64,000 bases of DNA from Mesorhizobium sp. Its GTDB lineage: Bacteria > Pseudomonadota > Alphaproteobacteria > Rhizobiales > Rhizobiaceae. The translations under genes were made by a program, and so were the position numbers. Shown here one piece after another: positions 19,335-29,007 of this stretch. The stretch is taken from contig JAHBYX010000003.1 of the NCBI GenBank assembly GCA_019635735.1, positions 310,001 to 374,000 of the forward strand, read 5' to 3'. Position 1 is the stretch's first letter; each line of letters begins with the position of its first letter. The notes under the pieces were generated by a model. The model did no database searches and had not been told where the DNA came from. It was given only the letters and a program-made list of their open reading frames with translations.

Positions 19335-19348
19335 GTTCAAGCTTGAAC
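19335..19348. promoter_or_regulatory. 14-bp perfect palindrome upstream of the second acyl-CoA dehydrogenase
   Basis: GTTCAAGCTTGAAC is a perfect palindrome 30 bp upstream of the acyl-CoA dehydrogenase start at 19305, in the 65-bp gap after the upstream dehydrogenase. It resembles operators of TetR-type fatty-acid regulators in form. An internal promoter or operator is inferred. Confidence 0.4.
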
Positions 19349-19370
19349 AAAAGCAAGCGGCACGATCCGC

Positions 19371-21167
19371 CTAGAACGCCTCCGCCGGCAGCTTCATCAA
19401 CGTCTCGGAACCGGTCGAGATGCGGGCAAGATGGGCGGACGTCTCGGGCATGACGCGCTCCATGAAGTAGCGGCCGGTGACGAGCTTCGTCTCGTAGAAC
19501 GAGGCGCCGCCATTGGCGCCCTCGGCGAGCTTCGCCTGTGCGGTCTTCGCCATCTGGCCCCACATGTAGCCGAGGGCGACGAGGCCGAAGAGGTGCATGT
19601 AGTCGGTCGACGCGGCACCGGCATTGTCCGGATTGGACATGCCGTTCTGGACCAGCCACATCGTCGCCGCCTGCAGGTCGTTCAGGCCCTTCTTGAGCGC
19701 CTTGGTGTAGGGCGCCATCTGCTCATTCGAGCGGTTCGCCTCGCAGAACTCGCCGACCTCCTTGAAGAAGGCCTGAACTGCGCGGCCACCATTGAGGCCG
19801 AGCTTGCGACCGACGAGATCGAGCGCCTGGATGCCGTTGGCACCTTCGTAGATCATGGCAATGCGTGCATCGCGCACGAACTGGCTCATGCCGTGCTCTT
19901 CGATATAGCCGTGGCCGCCGAAGACCTGCTGCGCCATGACGGCGTGGTCGAAGCCCTTGTCGGTCAAGACGCCCTTGATGATCGGCGTCATCAGGCCGAG
20001 GTGGTCGTCGGCCGCCTGGCGATCGGCATCGTCTCCGGAACGGTGCGCCACGTCCGACTTGAGCGCGGTCCACAGGATCAGCGCCCGGCCGGCCTCGTTG
20101 AACGACTTCATCGTCAGCAGGTTACGGCGAACATCGGGATGGACGATGATCGGGTCGGCCTTCTTGTCCTTGGCCTTGGCGCCGGTGAGCGAGCGACCCT
20201 GGATACGCTCCTTCGCGTAGGCGACGGCGTTTTGGTAGGCGATCTCGGAGACCGACAGACCCTGGAGGCCAACGCCGAGACGCGCTTCGTTCATCATGAC
20301 GAACATGGCTTTCAGGCCGCCGTTCGCCTCGCCGATCAGGAAGCCCTTCGCCCCGTCATAATTCATGACGCAGGTCGAGTTTCCGTGGATGCCCATCTTC
20401 TCCTCGATCGAGCCGCAGGAAACCGTATTGCGGTCGCCGATCGAGCCGTCCGTGCCGAGGTTGAACTTCGGGACGATGAAGAGCGAGATGCCCTTTACGC
20501 CTTCCGGCGCGCCCTCGATGCGGGCGAGCACCAGATGGATGATGTTCTCCGCCATGTCGTGCTCACCGGCCGAGATGAAGATCTTCTGGCCGGAAATGGC
20601 GTAGGAGCCGTCGCCGTTCGGGACGGCCTTGGTGCGCAGCAGACCGAGATCCGTGCCGCAATGCGGCTCCGTCAGGTTCATCGTGCCGGTCCAGATGCCT
20701 TCGGCCATCTTGGGCACATAGGTCTGCTTCTGCTCTTCCGAACCGTGGGCAAGGATGGCCGCGATCGCGCCCTGGGTCAGGCCGGGATACATCATCAGCG
20801 CCATGTTGGCCGACGACATGTATTCGCCGACGGCCGAGTGGACCGTGTAAGGCAGGCCCTGCCCGCCATACTCAGCCGGAATGGCAAGGCTGAGCCAGCC
20901 GCCCTCGCGATAGGCGTCGAAGCCTTCCTTGAAACCCTTCGGCGTCGTGACGGAACCGTCGTCGTGGCGGGTGCAGCCCTCTTCGTCGCCGACGCGATTC
21001 AGCGGATGCATCACGTTTTCTGCGAGCTTCGCCCCTTCGGCGAGAATTGCCTCGAGAACATCCGACGTGGCGTCGGAGAAGCCCGGCAGGTTGGAATACC
21101 GCTCGTAGCCGAGCACGTCGTTCAACACGAAAAGCGTATCCTGAACCGGCGCGCGGTAAATCGGCAT
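19371..21167 (-). CDS. Acyl-CoA dehydrogenase with C-terminal extension
   Basis: A 598-residue acyl-CoA dehydrogenase of the large type that ends in an acetyl-CoA-dehydrogenase-like C-terminal domain. Visible features are [41 protein letters not shown] and [43 protein letters not shown], where the Glu of YEGA is the likely catalytic base. The ATG at 21167 has GGAGG 10 nt upstream. It is the first gene of the operon running through the second dehydrogenase, osmC, fadA and fadJ. The 34-bp operator lies 79 bp upstream. Confidence 0.93.
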   Translation of the reverse strand: MPIYRAPVQDTLFVLNDVLGYERYSNLPGFSDATSDVLEAILAEGAKLAENVMHPLNRVGDEEGCTRHDDGSVTTPKGFKEGFDAYREGGWLSLAIPAEYGGQGLPYTVHSAVGEYMSSANMALMMYPGLTQGAIAAILAHGSEEQKQTYVPKMAEGIWTGTMNLTEPHCGTDLGLLRTKAVPNGDGSYAISGQKIFISAGEHDMAENIIHLVLARIEGAPEGVKGISLFIVPKFNLGTDGSIGDRNTVSCGSIEEKMGIHGNSTCVMNYDGAKGFLIGEANGGLKAMFVMMNEARLGVGLQGLSVSEIAYQNAVAYAKERIQGRSLTGAKAKDKKADPIIVHPDVRRNLLTMKSFNEAGRALILWTALKSDVAHRSGDDADRQAADDHLGLMTPIIKGVLTDKGFDHAVMAQQVFGGHGYIEEHGMSQFVRDARIAMIYEGANGIQALDLVGRKLGLNGGRAVQAFFKEVGEFCEANRSNEQMAPYTKALKKGLNDLQAATMWLVQNGMSNPDNAGAASTDYMHLFGLVALGYMWGQMAKTAQAKLAEGANGGASFYETKLVTGRYFMERVMPETSAHLARISTGSETLMKLPAEAF

Positions 21168-21245
21168 GAAATCCTCCAATGACAGATCACGTCCCGCCCG
21201 GCGAACAAGCCGATTGGGCAGGAGCCCTCGTTGGCGTCGCTGTAG

Positions 21246-21279
21246 CAAATATTGACGTTTGCGTAAACGTCAATATTTG
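21246..21279. promoter_or_regulatory. 34-bp palindromic operator of the beta-oxidation operon
   Basis: A perfect 15-bp inverted repeat (CAAATATTGACGTTT / its complement) with a 4-nt spacer. It sits between the merR terminator and the first gene of the operon. The core ACGTTT-N-CG-N-AAACGT resembles sites of MerR-family regulators of fatty-acid and branched-chain acyl-CoA degradation. Related copies occur at 21959-21976 and 35777-35800. Confidence 0.75.
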
Positions 21280-21290
21280 CCGCTGCGCAC

Positions 21291-21323
21291 AAAAATCAAA
21301 CGGCCGCCCCGAAGGACGGCCGT
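21291..21323 (-). terminator. Terminator of the merR gene
   Basis: On the minus strand ACGGCCGTCC-TTCG-GGGCGGCCGT forms a near-perfect 10-bp stem (one T-G wobble) with a stable TTCG tetraloop, followed by TTGATTTTTG. It separates merR from the downstream operon. Confidence 0.75.
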
Positions 21324-21356
21324 GAGAGTAGTCCGGTGTATTGAAGGAAGGAAGGG

Positions 21357-21830
21357 TCAGCCGTTGGCGGCGACCGGCTGGCGATTGGCCAACGTATTGC
21401 GGGCGGTATCGATCACTCGCGCCAGATCCTCGACCGCTTCGTCCAGCGCCTGACGCTGCTTGATCAGCCTGCCCATCTGCTTCTCGGACTTGTCGAGCAC
21501 GACCTTGAGCTGCTTGGCGTTGGATCCCTTGGGATCGTAGAGGTCGATCATCTGCTTCACATCGCGCAGCGTGAAGCCGACCTTGCGGCCAAGCAGGATG
21601 AGGCGAAGGCGAGCCCGGTCGCGGCGCGTATAGAGACGCGTCGTGCCTTCGCGCTTGGGATTGAGGAGACCCTTGTCCTCATAGAAACGCAAGGTGCGCA
21701 GCGTGACGCCGAACTCCTTGGCCATGTCGCCGATGCGGGCGAGATCCTCGCCCTGCTCGGAAGACGCCCCGGTGGAACCATTTTCAAACGCATTCGCGGC
21801 GGGGTCACCCGCCAGGACCAGTTTCATCAT
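21357..21830 (-). CDS. MerR-family transcriptional regulator of acyl-CoA catabolism
   Basis: A 157-residue DNA-binding protein with a central winged HTH (ARIGDMAKEFGVTLRTLRFYEDKGLLNPKREGTTRLYTRRDRARL) and a C-terminal coiled coil (KQLKVVLDKSEKQMGRLIKQRQALDEAVEDLARVI). The start is uncertain: the ATG pair 21830/21827 is chosen, while a longer frame opens at 21896. It lacks the Cys set of metal MerR proteins. Its place upstream of a beta-oxidation operon, with matching palindromes in both promoters, suggests a local regulator of the LiuR/fatty-acid kind. Confidence 0.85.
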   Translation of the reverse strand: MMKLVLAGDPAANAFENGSTGASSEQGEDLARIGDMAKEFGVTLRTLRFYEDKGLLNPKREGTTRLYTRRDRARLRLILLGRKVGFTLRDVKQMIDLYDPKGSNAKQLKVVLDKSEKQMGRLIKQRQALDEAVEDLARVIDTARNTLANRQPVAANG

Positions 21831-21958
21831 TGTTCTTGTGTCCGTTGCTCGCAGTGCGGCGGGCGACTTTGCCAGGCGACGCACAGAGTATTTCACCGCG
21901 GCCGGCGAATCACACTCGGATTGACGATAGAGTTCAAGAGCGCGTCAAATGTGGCGTT

Positions 21959-21976
21959 CTTACGTTTACGTAAAGC
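21959..21976. promoter_or_regulatory. Putative autoregulatory operator of merR
   Basis: CTTACGTTTACGTAAAGC contains a perfect 10-bp palindrome (TTTACGTAAA) and shares ACGTTT-CGTAAA with the operator at 21246. It lies about 130 bp upstream of merR. The 21831-22275 gap otherwise holds the podJ promoter region and no supported gene. Confidence 0.5.
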
Positions 21977-22067
21977 ATATACCCACGGTTCGCCGGCCAA
22001 TCAAGTGACGCAATGACGCATCACCATGCGTCTGGCGCAGACCTCGCATGCAATTTGGTAATTTTGG

Positions 22068-22212
22068 TTAACGCGTTGTTTACCATCTCCAGAGGAATGT
22101 GCGCTCACCGGAACACAGTGGTTATCCTGTCTTGCGTGTTCACCGTCAACCGGACCGGCGGAATCGACCGCGCCGAGGCCAGCCTCGCACAGGCCTTAGC
22201 CGTTAACGAATC
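22068..22212 (+). promoter_or_regulatory. podJ promoter region with CtrA-like box and GANTC sites
   Basis: A TTAA-N7-TTTA sequence at 22068-22082 is one base from the CtrA consensus TTAA-N7-TTAA. GAATC sites (GANTC) occur at 22161-22165 and 22208-22212. In Caulobacter podJ expression is cell-cycle controlled and linked to GcrA. The same control here is inferred. Confidence 0.4.
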
Positions 22213-22275
22213 CGCAAGGAGCCTTCATCGGGGCGCCGGCGGTAACGTCGGCAGAGGTTGAAAACAGGCGCGACC

Positions 22276-25200
22276 ATGAGCAGCAGACGGTCCTATCTCG
22301 AGTCCCTGAACGCCGGCCGGCAGAGACGCACCAGTTCTTCGATAGAGGAGATCGGGCGCACGCTCGACGCGATCGGAGCCCGTCTCGACCGGACGAAGGA
22401 CGAGCCCAGACCACAGCTGCGCGCCGCCGATCGCTACGCGCCGGAGCGGGCGGGCTACCGGCCTCCTTACCAGGACGACCTGCTGACACGCGGCCGTTCC
22501 CCGCAATATCGTCCGGGCATCGAGACCTCGATGCAGGATCTCGCCCGTTCCGTTGAGAACAGCCGGCGTCAAGAAGAGGGCGTCGCCTCGATCTCCAGGA
22601 TCGCCTCGGAACTGCAGGGCGTGCGCGAGGAACTGCGCCAGCAGATCTCGGGTGGCCTCCACCGTGAGTTCGAGGCGCTGCGGGCGGACATCGAGCGCAC
22701 TTACAGGACCGCGAACGCCGGTCTGCAGGGGGTCGACCTGACCGCCGAGCTGGAGCGCCTGTCCGACGCGATCGGCGCACTGGCCGAGCGCAGCGACGAT
22801 CGCGGCATCGGCATGCTCAGGGCCGAGCTCGATCAGGTGCGGGAGACGATGGATCGCCTGGCACGGGAAGAGTCCGTTCACGCCGTGGAACGCCGCTGGG
22901 ACGAGTTCGACCGCCGCTTCGATGCCTTCGAGGAACGCGTCTCCGCCAGCGGCGGGACGCATCGGGCGGATCCGGCCATCGAGGCGCTGACGGCGCGACT
23001 CGAACAGATCAGCGAGGCGGTCAACAACCTGCCCGAATCCTTGTCGCTGCGAACGATGGAGGACAAGGTGCGCACGCTGGCCGGCGCTGTCGAGCAGTTC
23101 GCGCGCCAGCAGCACGGCGCGGGTCCGGATTCGTTTTCGCTGATCGAGGAGCGTCTCGACGAAATCTCGCGCGCGATCGTGGCATCGTCCCTCAACGTTC
23201 AGGCGCAGGTTCCGCAAATCGAGCAGTTCGAACGGATCGAGGCGCGCATCGCGTCGCTCGCCCGGCAGATCGAGGAACTGAACGACGACCGGCCGAGCGG
23301 CGAGATCATCGACCGCATCAACATATTGTCGCTGCGCGTCGACGATATGGCGCGTCGCGTTGCCATGCCCGACGCCGCGCTGGAGCAGCTCGCCCGCCAG
23401 GTCGCCGCGATCGCCGACAAGGTCGATGCCGGGTTCGCACCGCAGGATGCCGAAAAGGTCGTGCGCGGACTCGAGGGCCGCTTCTCCTCGCTCTCCGACA
23501 TGCTGCAGTCGCAGAACGAAGCGACGAAGCGCGGTCAGACGATTTTCCGCGAACTCGAGAGCCGCCTGGAAGAGCTCGCCGCGCGGTTCGACAAACCGCA
23601 GAGCGCCGCCTTCATGGACGCGATCGACGCGCGCTTCGAAGAGCTGTCGCGCCGGTTCGACCAGTCGGTCGCGCCGCAGGACCGGGCTGCGATCAGCGGC
23701 CTGGAAGCGCGCCTCGAAGACATCTCCGCCCGGCTGGAGAAATCGTCGCGCGACGTGGCGGGCATCGATCCCGGCCTGATCCGCAGCCTCGAAAGCCAGG
23801 TTGCCAGCCTGTCGGACCATTTGCGCACCCCGCGCACCTCCCTACCGGAGTTCGAGGACATCGGGCCGCGTCTCGAACAGATCGAGCAGTCGATCGCGGG
23901 AAGCCGCGATGCGATCCTCGAGTCCGCCCGAGCGGTTGCCGAGAATACGATCCGCCAGATCGCCGGCACCAGCATGGACGCGCCGGCGGTCGAAGCGCTG
24001 TCGCAGGACCTGCGAGCGCTCGACAGTCTGACGCGCCGGTCGGACGAGCGGAATACCCGCACCTTCGAGGCGATCCATGACACCTTGCTGAAGATCGTCG
24101 ACCGCCTCGGCACGCTCGAGTCCGGCAAGGCTGCGCCGTCGCCGCGCATCTTCAAATCGGTTGCGGAAACGCCCTCGCTCGAGCCGGCCGACAATCTCGA
24201 TCCGATGTATCCGGTCGATGCGCCCCCGCCCCCGAAGCGGACGCCCGCCGAAGCCGCTGCCGCTGCCGCCTCCGCCGCGCTCGAAGGCGAGATTGACGCC
24301 GAGCCGCGCGCGGAGACGCCGTCGAAGCGCTCCATGCTGAGCGGGCTGGCACGCGCCTTCGCCGGCCGGAAAGACGCGGCCAAGGCTGCCGTGGCGACTG
24401 CCGGAGATGATATCCCGGCCCAGGCGGCCGTCCCCGCCGTAGATATCGACGAGCCGATCGACCCGAAGGTCGCAAACCGGCCGCTGGAACCCGGCTCGGG
24501 TGCGCCGGATCTCAACATGATCATGAAGCGGGTACGCGACGAACGCAGCAAGACGCTGCAGCCAAGCGACGGAGAGGCGGCGAAATCCGACTTCATCGCC
24601 GCTGCCCGGCGCGCCGCGCAGGCCGCGGCAGCGGAGGCCGAAACCCGCAAGAAGGGGATCGACATCACCGGGGTTGCGACCTCGTCCGGCCTTGGCCGGA
24701 TCTTCAAGAACCATCGCAAGACCGCGCTGATGGCCGCGGGCGGCGTCGTGCTGGCGCTTGCAGGGCTGCAGCTCGGCAAGGCATTTCTTGCCGAGGGCGA
24801 ACCGGTAGCGGTCTCTGAAACCTCCGCGCCCGAGATCGCAGCCACCGGCCCGATCGCCAACGTGCCCGACACGACGGCAAGTGCGGAAGTCGTGCCAGTG
24901 CCCCGCACGATCGAGCCGTCGGAGCCGAGCGGTCAGGCGCCGGCTCCCGACATGGCCCGAAATGCGATGGACGTGGAAACGACCTCCGCCCTGCCCCACG
25001 ATACGGCAAAGCCGGTCGCCGCCGACGACGCGATGACCGAGGTGTCCGAGGAGCCGGCGCCCGAGCCGATCGTCGTTCCGGCGGACGCAGGCCCGCTGCC
25101 GCTGCGCGAAGCCGCCGAGGCCGGTGACCCGAAGGCGCTATTCGAGATCGGCGGCCGCTATGCTGAAGGGCGCGGCACGAAGGCCGATCTGGCTGAGGCT

Positions 25201-25920
25201 GCGAAATGGTACGAGCGCGCGGCCGACGCCGGCTTCGCCCCGGCGCAGTACCGCATCGGCAATTTCTACGAAAAGGGCACCGGCGTTGCCCGCGACGTCG
25301 CCAAGGCCAAGACCTGGTACCAGATGGCCGCCGAACAGGGCAATGCGAGCGCCATGCACAATCTCGCCGTGCTGTTCGCGATGGGAGCCGACGGCACGAC
25401 CGACAACGACTCCGCCGGTCGCTGGTTCACCAGGGCCGCCGAACTCGGCGTGAAGGACAGCCAGTTCAATCTCGGCATTCTTTCGGCCAAGGGCGTCGGC
25501 GTGCCGCAGAACCTGGAAGAGTCCTACAAATGGTTCGCGCTCGTGGCCAAGAGCGGCGACAAGGATGCCGCCCAGAAGCGCGACGAAGTGGCGAACGCGC
25601 TGCGCCCGGAACAGTTACAGCGCGCCCGCGCCGCAGCCGAACTCTGGAAGCCGAAGGAACTCGACCTCGAGTCCAATGACATCACCATCCCGGACGCCTG
25701 GATGGAGAGCCCTTCGAAGACTGCCAGTGTCGACATGAAGCAGGCGGTGCGCAACATCCAGCTTATCCTGAACAAGAACGGCTACGACGCGGGCGGCGCC
25801 GACGGCGTGATGGGTGCGAAGACCACCGAGGCGATCACGCGGTTCCAGAAGGACAACGGGATGCAGCCGACGGGCAAGGTGACAGAAGAGCTCGTTCGGG
25901 CGCTGTTGGCGAAGAAGTAG
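22276..25920 (+). CDS. podJ: Polar localization factor PodJ homologue (coiled coil, Sel1 repeats, PG-binding domain)
   Basis: A 1214-residue polarity protein. The cytoplasmic part (1 to about 815) is dominated by repeated coiled-coil segments such as LARQIEELNDD and RLEDISARLEKSS. A single membrane segment near 817-840 (TALMAAGGVVLALAGLQLG) is followed by a Pro/Glu-rich stretch, Sel1-like repeats (about 930-1090: GRYAEGRGTKADLAEAAKWYERA and three more) and a C-terminal peptidoglycan-binding domain (QLILNKNGYDAGGADGVMG, RFQKDNGMQPTG). This order matches PodJ of Caulobacter and Sinorhizobium. The ATG at 22276 is chosen; a TTG at 22258 is in frame. Confidence 0.88.
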   Translation: MSSRRSYLESLNAGRQRRTSSSIEEIGRTLDAIGARLDRTKDEPRPQLRAADRYAPERAGYRPPYQDDLLTRGRSPQYRPGIETSMQDLARSVENSRRQEEGVASISRIASELQGVREELRQQISGGLHREFEALRADIERTYRTANAGLQGVDLTAELERLSDAIGALAERSDDRGIGMLRAELDQVRETMDRLAREESVHAVERRWDEFDRRFDAFEERVSASGGTHRADPAIEALTARLEQISEAVNNLPESLSLRTMEDKVRTLAGAVEQFARQQHGAGPDSFSLIEERLDEISRAIVASSLNVQAQVPQIEQFERIEARIASLARQIEELNDDRPSGEIIDRINILSLRVDDMARRVAMPDAALEQLARQVAAIADKVDAGFAPQDAEKVVRGLEGRFSSLSDMLQSQNEATKRGQTIFRELESRLEELAARFDKPQSAAFMDAIDARFEELSRRFDQSVAPQDRAAISGLEARLEDISARLEKSSRDVAGIDPGLIRSLESQVASLSDHLRTPRTSLPEFEDIGPRLEQIEQSIAGSRDAILESARAVAENTIRQIAGTSMDAPAVEALSQDLRALDSLTRRSDERNTRTFEAIHDTLLKIVDRLGTLESGKAAPSPRIFKSVAETPSLEPADNLDPMYPVDAPPPPKRTPAEAAAAAASAALEGEIDAEPRAETPSKRSMLSGLARAFAGRKDAAKAAVATAGDDIPAQAAVPAVDIDEPIDPKVANRPLEPGSGAPDLNMIMKRVRDERSKTLQPSDGEAAKSDFIAAARRAAQAAAAEAETRKKGIDITGVATSSGLGRIFKNHRKTALMAAGGVVLALAGLQLGKAFLAEGEPVAVSETSAPEIAATGPIANVPDTTASAEVVPVPRTIEPSEPSGQAPAPDMARNAMDVETTSALPHDTAKPVAADDAMTEVSEEPAPEPIVVPADAGPLPLREAAEAGDPKALFEIGGRYAEGRGTKADLAEAAKWYERAADAGFAPAQYRIGNFYEKGTGVARDVAKAKTWYQMAAEQGNASAMHNLAVLFAMGADGTTDNDSAGRWFTRAAELGVKDSQFNLGILSAKGVGVPQNLEESYKWFALVAKSGDKDAAQKRDEVANALRPEQLQRARAAAELWKPKELDLESNDITIPDAWMESPSKTASVDMKQAVRNIQLILNKNGYDAGGADGVMGAKTTEAITRFQKDNGMQPTGKVTEELVRALLAKK

Positions 25921-26103
25921 CCTTGGCCAACCGTCAGGCTTAACCTTCATTTTCGAAAGACGGCCGAATATACGCCGATGGGCCGATTGCGGTTTGACTT
26001 CGCCGCAATGTGGGCGCAAGACCGATCTAGAGCCTATCACGCTGGGACGGGAAATCGCGTGCGGGTACGGGCGCTTAGGGCAATAATCGGTCAGGTCTGA
26101 CGG

Positions 26104-27027
26104 GTGGGTATCTATCTCCCCATCGCCGAGATTTCGGTCAACGTTTTCGTCCTTCTCGCGATGGGCGCGGCGGTCGGATTCCTGTCGGGCATGTTCGGCG
26201 TCGGCGGCGGCTTCCTGATCACGCCGCTCCTGATCTTCTACAACATCCCGCCCGCGATCGCGGTGGCCACCGGGGCCAATCAGGTCATCGCCTCATCCTT
26301 TTCCGGCACGCTTGCGCATCTCAAGCGCGGCACGGTGGACATCAAGCTGGGTCTCGTCCTGCTTGCCGGAGGCGTCGTCGGCTCGTCTATCGGCGCCTAT
26401 GTCTTCGCGATCCTGCGCTCGTTCGGCCAGCTCGATCTCGCGATCTCGCTGCTCTACGTGGTCTTCCTCGGCACCGTCGGCGGCCTGATGCTGATCGAAA
26501 GCCTGAACGCGATCCGCCAGGCCCGCGCAGGCGGCACGCCAGCCCTGAAGAAATCCGGGCAGCACAACTGGATCCTGCGCCTGCCGCTCAAGATGCGCTT
26601 CCGCGCCTCCAAGCTGTTCGTCAGCGTCATTCCCGTTCTCGGGCTCGGCGCCGGCATCGGTTTCCTCGCCGCCATCATGGGCGTCGGCGGCGGCTTCATC
26701 ATGGTGCCGGCACTGATCTACCTCCTGAAGGTCCCGACCAACGTCGTCATCGGCACCTCGCTGTTCCACATCATGTTCACCACCGCCTACACGACGCTGG
26801 TGCAGTCGACGCTGAACCAGACCGTGGACATCGTGCTCGCGTTCCTGCTGATGGTGGGCGGCGTTGCCGGCGCGCAATATGGTGCGAAGATGGGCCAGCG
26901 GCTGCGTGGCGACCAGTTGCGCGCGCTGTTGGCGGCGCTGGTTCTCGCCGTCGCGCTGCGCCTCGCATTCGACATGTTCGTGGCGCCCGGCAGCGTCTAT
27001 CTCATCGCCTCGCCGGGCGGAAGCTAG
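26104..27027 (+). CDS. TSUP-family sulfite/sulfonate exporter-like permease
   Basis: An integral-membrane protein of 307 residues in the TauE/SafE (TSUP) family, with about eight membrane helices in two homologous halves. Each half carries the family motif: GMFGVGGGFLITPLLI (about 28-43) and IMGVGGGFIMVPALIY (about 195-210). It starts with GTG, 3 bp before the next gene begins after its stop. Its pairing with the TIGR02186 protein is recurrent in alphaproteobacteria and suggests a joint transport role. The substrate is unknown. Confidence 0.88.
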   Translation: MGIYLPIAEISVNVFVLLAMGAAVGFLSGMFGVGGGFLITPLLIFYNIPPAIAVATGANQVIASSFSGTLAHLKRGTVDIKLGLVLLAGGVVGSSIGAYVFAILRSFGQLDLAISLLYVVFLGTVGGLMLIESLNAIRQARAGGTPALKKSGQHNWILRLPLKMRFRASKLFVSVIPVLGLGAGIGFLAAIMGVGGGFIMVPALIYLLKVPTNVVIGTSLFHIMFTTAYTTLVQSTLNQTVDIVLAFLLMVGGVAGAQYGAKMGQRLRGDQLRALLAALVLAVALRLAFDMFVAPGSVYLIASPGGS

Positions 27028-27029
27028 CG

Positions 27030-27842
27030 ATGCGCCGCGCCGCACTCCTTGTCGGCATGTTGCTGGCCTTCACGCCCGCCCTGTGCGCTGCGCCCCCGCC
27101 GGCGCTTGCCCAGCAGCAAGTGCCTGAGCAGTTGCCGGAGAACATCCAGATCGGCCTGTCGACCAACCGCGTCACGATCACGTCGGATTTTTCCGGCGCG
27201 GATCTGACGATCTTCGGCGCGATCGACAATGCCGACCCGCAGATCAGCCGCCAGGGCGGCTACGACGTCATCGTCGTCCTCGAAGGCCCGGCGCAGCCGC
27301 TGGTGATCTGGCGTCGCGCTCGCATTCTCGGCGTCTGGGTCAACGCCCAGTCGCAGAGCTTCGTCAACGTACCCCTGTCCTATTCGGTCGCGACCACGCG
27401 CGCGCCGCAGGACATCACCAATCCCGACAGCTACAAGCGCCTGTCGCTCGGCCCCGCCTATATCTACCTGCAGCCGGAAGACCGGGCCGGCGACCCCGCC
27501 ACCATAGCCGAGTTCACCGCGGCTCTGCGCGAGCGGAAGCTCGCGGTGGGCCTCTACAGCGAGAATATCGGCGGCGTACAGTTCCTGTCGCAGACGCTTT
27601 TCCGCGCAACGCTCAACCTGCCGCCGAACGTTCCGGTCGGAACCCACAAGGCGCGCGCGTTCCTGTTTCGCAACGGCGAATTCATGAAGGAAACTTCGTC
27701 CAGCCTCGCCATCGTCAAGGCCGGCTTCGAGCAGACCGTCTATCGCACCGCGCATGAGCAGAGTTTCCTCTACGGTCTCCTTGCCGTGGTAATCGCCATG
27801 CTCACCGGCTGGATGGGTCGGCTGATATTCCGCAAGGATTGA
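27030..27842 (+). CDS. TIGR02186 family membrane-anchored periplasmic protein
   Basis: A 270-residue alphaproteobacterial conserved protein. It has an N-terminal signal peptide (LLVGMLLAFTPALCA, cleavage near 20-28), a periplasmic beta-rich domain (IGLSTNRVTITSDFSGADLTIFGAI; VVLEGPAQPLVIWRRARILGVWVN) and a single C-terminal membrane helix (about 246-265) with a short basic tail. It follows the TSUP gene by 2 bp and overlaps the next gene's upstream region. No biochemical function is established. Confidence 0.85.
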   Translation: MRRAALLVGMLLAFTPALCAAPPPALAQQQVPEQLPENIQIGLSTNRVTITSDFSGADLTIFGAIDNADPQISRQGGYDVIVVLEGPAQPLVIWRRARILGVWVNAQSQSFVNVPLSYSVATTRAPQDITNPDSYKRLSLGPAYIYLQPEDRAGDPATIAEFTAALRERKLAVGLYSENIGGVQFLSQTLFRATLNLPPNVPVGTHKARAFLFRNGEFMKETSSSLAIVKAGFEQTVYRTAHEQSFLYGLLAVVIAMLTGWMGRLIFRKD

Positions 27843-27844
27843 AG

Positions 27845-28300
27845 ATGGAGAGCGAGCCCCAGAGCGTCCTGCAAAGCCCTGCGCTTCGCCTCTCTCTGGT
27901 GGGCTGCATCCCTCTCGCCGTGCTGACGCTCTGGCTGGTGTCCATTCCCCAGGACCATGTCTGGCGCGGTGACACCGTCGCGCTGCTGAAAACCTACGCC
28001 GCGCTGGCGCTTTCCTTTCTAGGGGGGATCCGGTTCGGCCTGGCTGTGGCTGCCGGCGGGAATGACCAGCGTCTGGCGCTCGCCGCCACGGCCATTCCGG
28101 TCCTTGTGGCGTGGATCGCCGTCGTGCTCGGCGAGCCGGGTTCGTTTGCGATGCTCGCCGTTGCCTTCGCCGCGCAGGGCGCCTGGGACAGCATCGCGGC
28201 CCATCGCGGCGCCGCACCCGCCTGGTTCGGCCGGATGCGGGTGCCGCTGACGGTCTTCGTCGTGGCCTTGATGATCGCAGCGTTTTTCGCGACGGCCTAG
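27845..28300 (+). CDS. DUF3429 family small membrane protein
   Basis: A 151-residue hydrophobic protein with four or five membrane helices (segments near 17-35, 48-66, 76-94, 97-115 and 130-148) and the family feature LSFLGGIRFGLAV. The ATG at 27845 follows AAGGA and lies 2 bp after the TIGR02186 stop, so it is the third gene of the transport operon. Function unknown. The stop overlaps the convergent pdeM gene by 4 bp. Confidence 0.8.
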   Translation: MESEPQSVLQSPALRLSLVGCIPLAVLTLWLVSIPQDHVWRGDTVALLKTYAALALSFLGGIRFGLAVAAGGNDQRLALAATAIPVLVAWIAVVLGEPGSFAMLAVAFAAQGAWDSIAAHRGAAPAWFGRMRVPLTVFVVALMIAAFFATA

Positions 28301-29007
28301 CCGGGGAATAGGACCGATCGATTGAGCGCGTAGACGCGCTCCGAGCCGAGCACATGCGCCCGGAAGGACCGCCAGTCGAACAGGCCGGTATAGGCGCGAT
28401 CCAGCACGTTGAGAGAACCTGTGAGCGCGCCGAAGGCCGGCATGATCATGCGCAGGCCGTCGCTGGCGAAACAAGGCCGGCGGACGGACTTGCCCTGCCG
28501 CACGATTCGCGCACCCGGATGGAGGTGGCCGGCGATCTCTCCGGCGAATTGGCCGGCGGTCGGCTCGTGGCGGAAGGTCAATGCGCCAAGTACGACCTCC
28601 GTGACGCTGGTTCCGGAGAGGTTTTCGGGTGCGTCGGGATCGTGGTTGCCGGTGACCCAGAGCCAGTCGCGGCCGCGCATCATCTTCTCCAGCCGATCGC
28701 GGAAGATCGACGGCATATGCGAGGAGCCGACGCGGTCGTGGAAACTGTCGCCGAGGCTGACGACGATGCGCGGATCGAAATCCGCAACGACCGATTCCAG
28801 CTTCGTCAGCGTTTCGGCCGTGTCGTAGGGCGGAAGGAAGACGCCGCGACGCGCATAGGCGGAACCCTTTTCAAGATGCAGATCCGAGACGGCGAGAAGA
28901 CCGTGGTCGGGAAAGAACAGCGCGCCGCGCCGATCGCAAAACGCTTCCTCGCCGGCGATCACGGCGACCGCGGAAAACGTCTCCGCCTCGTATCGTCGCG
29001 CCAGCAT
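28297..29007 (-). CDS. pdeM: Ligase-associated metallophosphoesterase (MPE/PdeM)
   Basis: A 236-residue calcineurin-like phosphoesterase with all metal-binding motifs: AVSDLHLEKG, VVSLGDSFHD, WVTGNHDPD and AGHLHPGA. Its Pseudomonas putida homologue MPE is a manganese-dependent single-strand DNA endonuclease from the same type of repair cluster (Ejaz and Shuman). The start overlaps the helicase stop by one base (TGATG), so helicase and nuclease are translationally coupled. Confidence 0.9.
   Translation of the reverse strand: MLARRYEAETFSAVAVIAGEEAFCDRRGALFFPDHGLLAVSDLHLEKGSAYARRGVFLPPYDTAETLTKLESVVADFDPRIVVSLGDSFHDRVGSSHMPSIFRDRLEKMMRGRDWLWVTGNHDPDAPENLSGTSVTEVVLGALTFRHEPTAGQFAGEIAGHLHPGARIVRQGKSVRRPCFASDGLRMIMPAFGALTGSLNVLDRAYTGLFDWRSFRAHVLGSERVYALNRSVLFPG

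Noticed and set aside
22276..25920. Reading the large coiled-coil protein as an SMC or kinesin-like ATPase
   Set aside because: No nucleotide-binding motif; the membrane helix, Sel1 repeats and peptidoglycan-binding domain fit PodJ.
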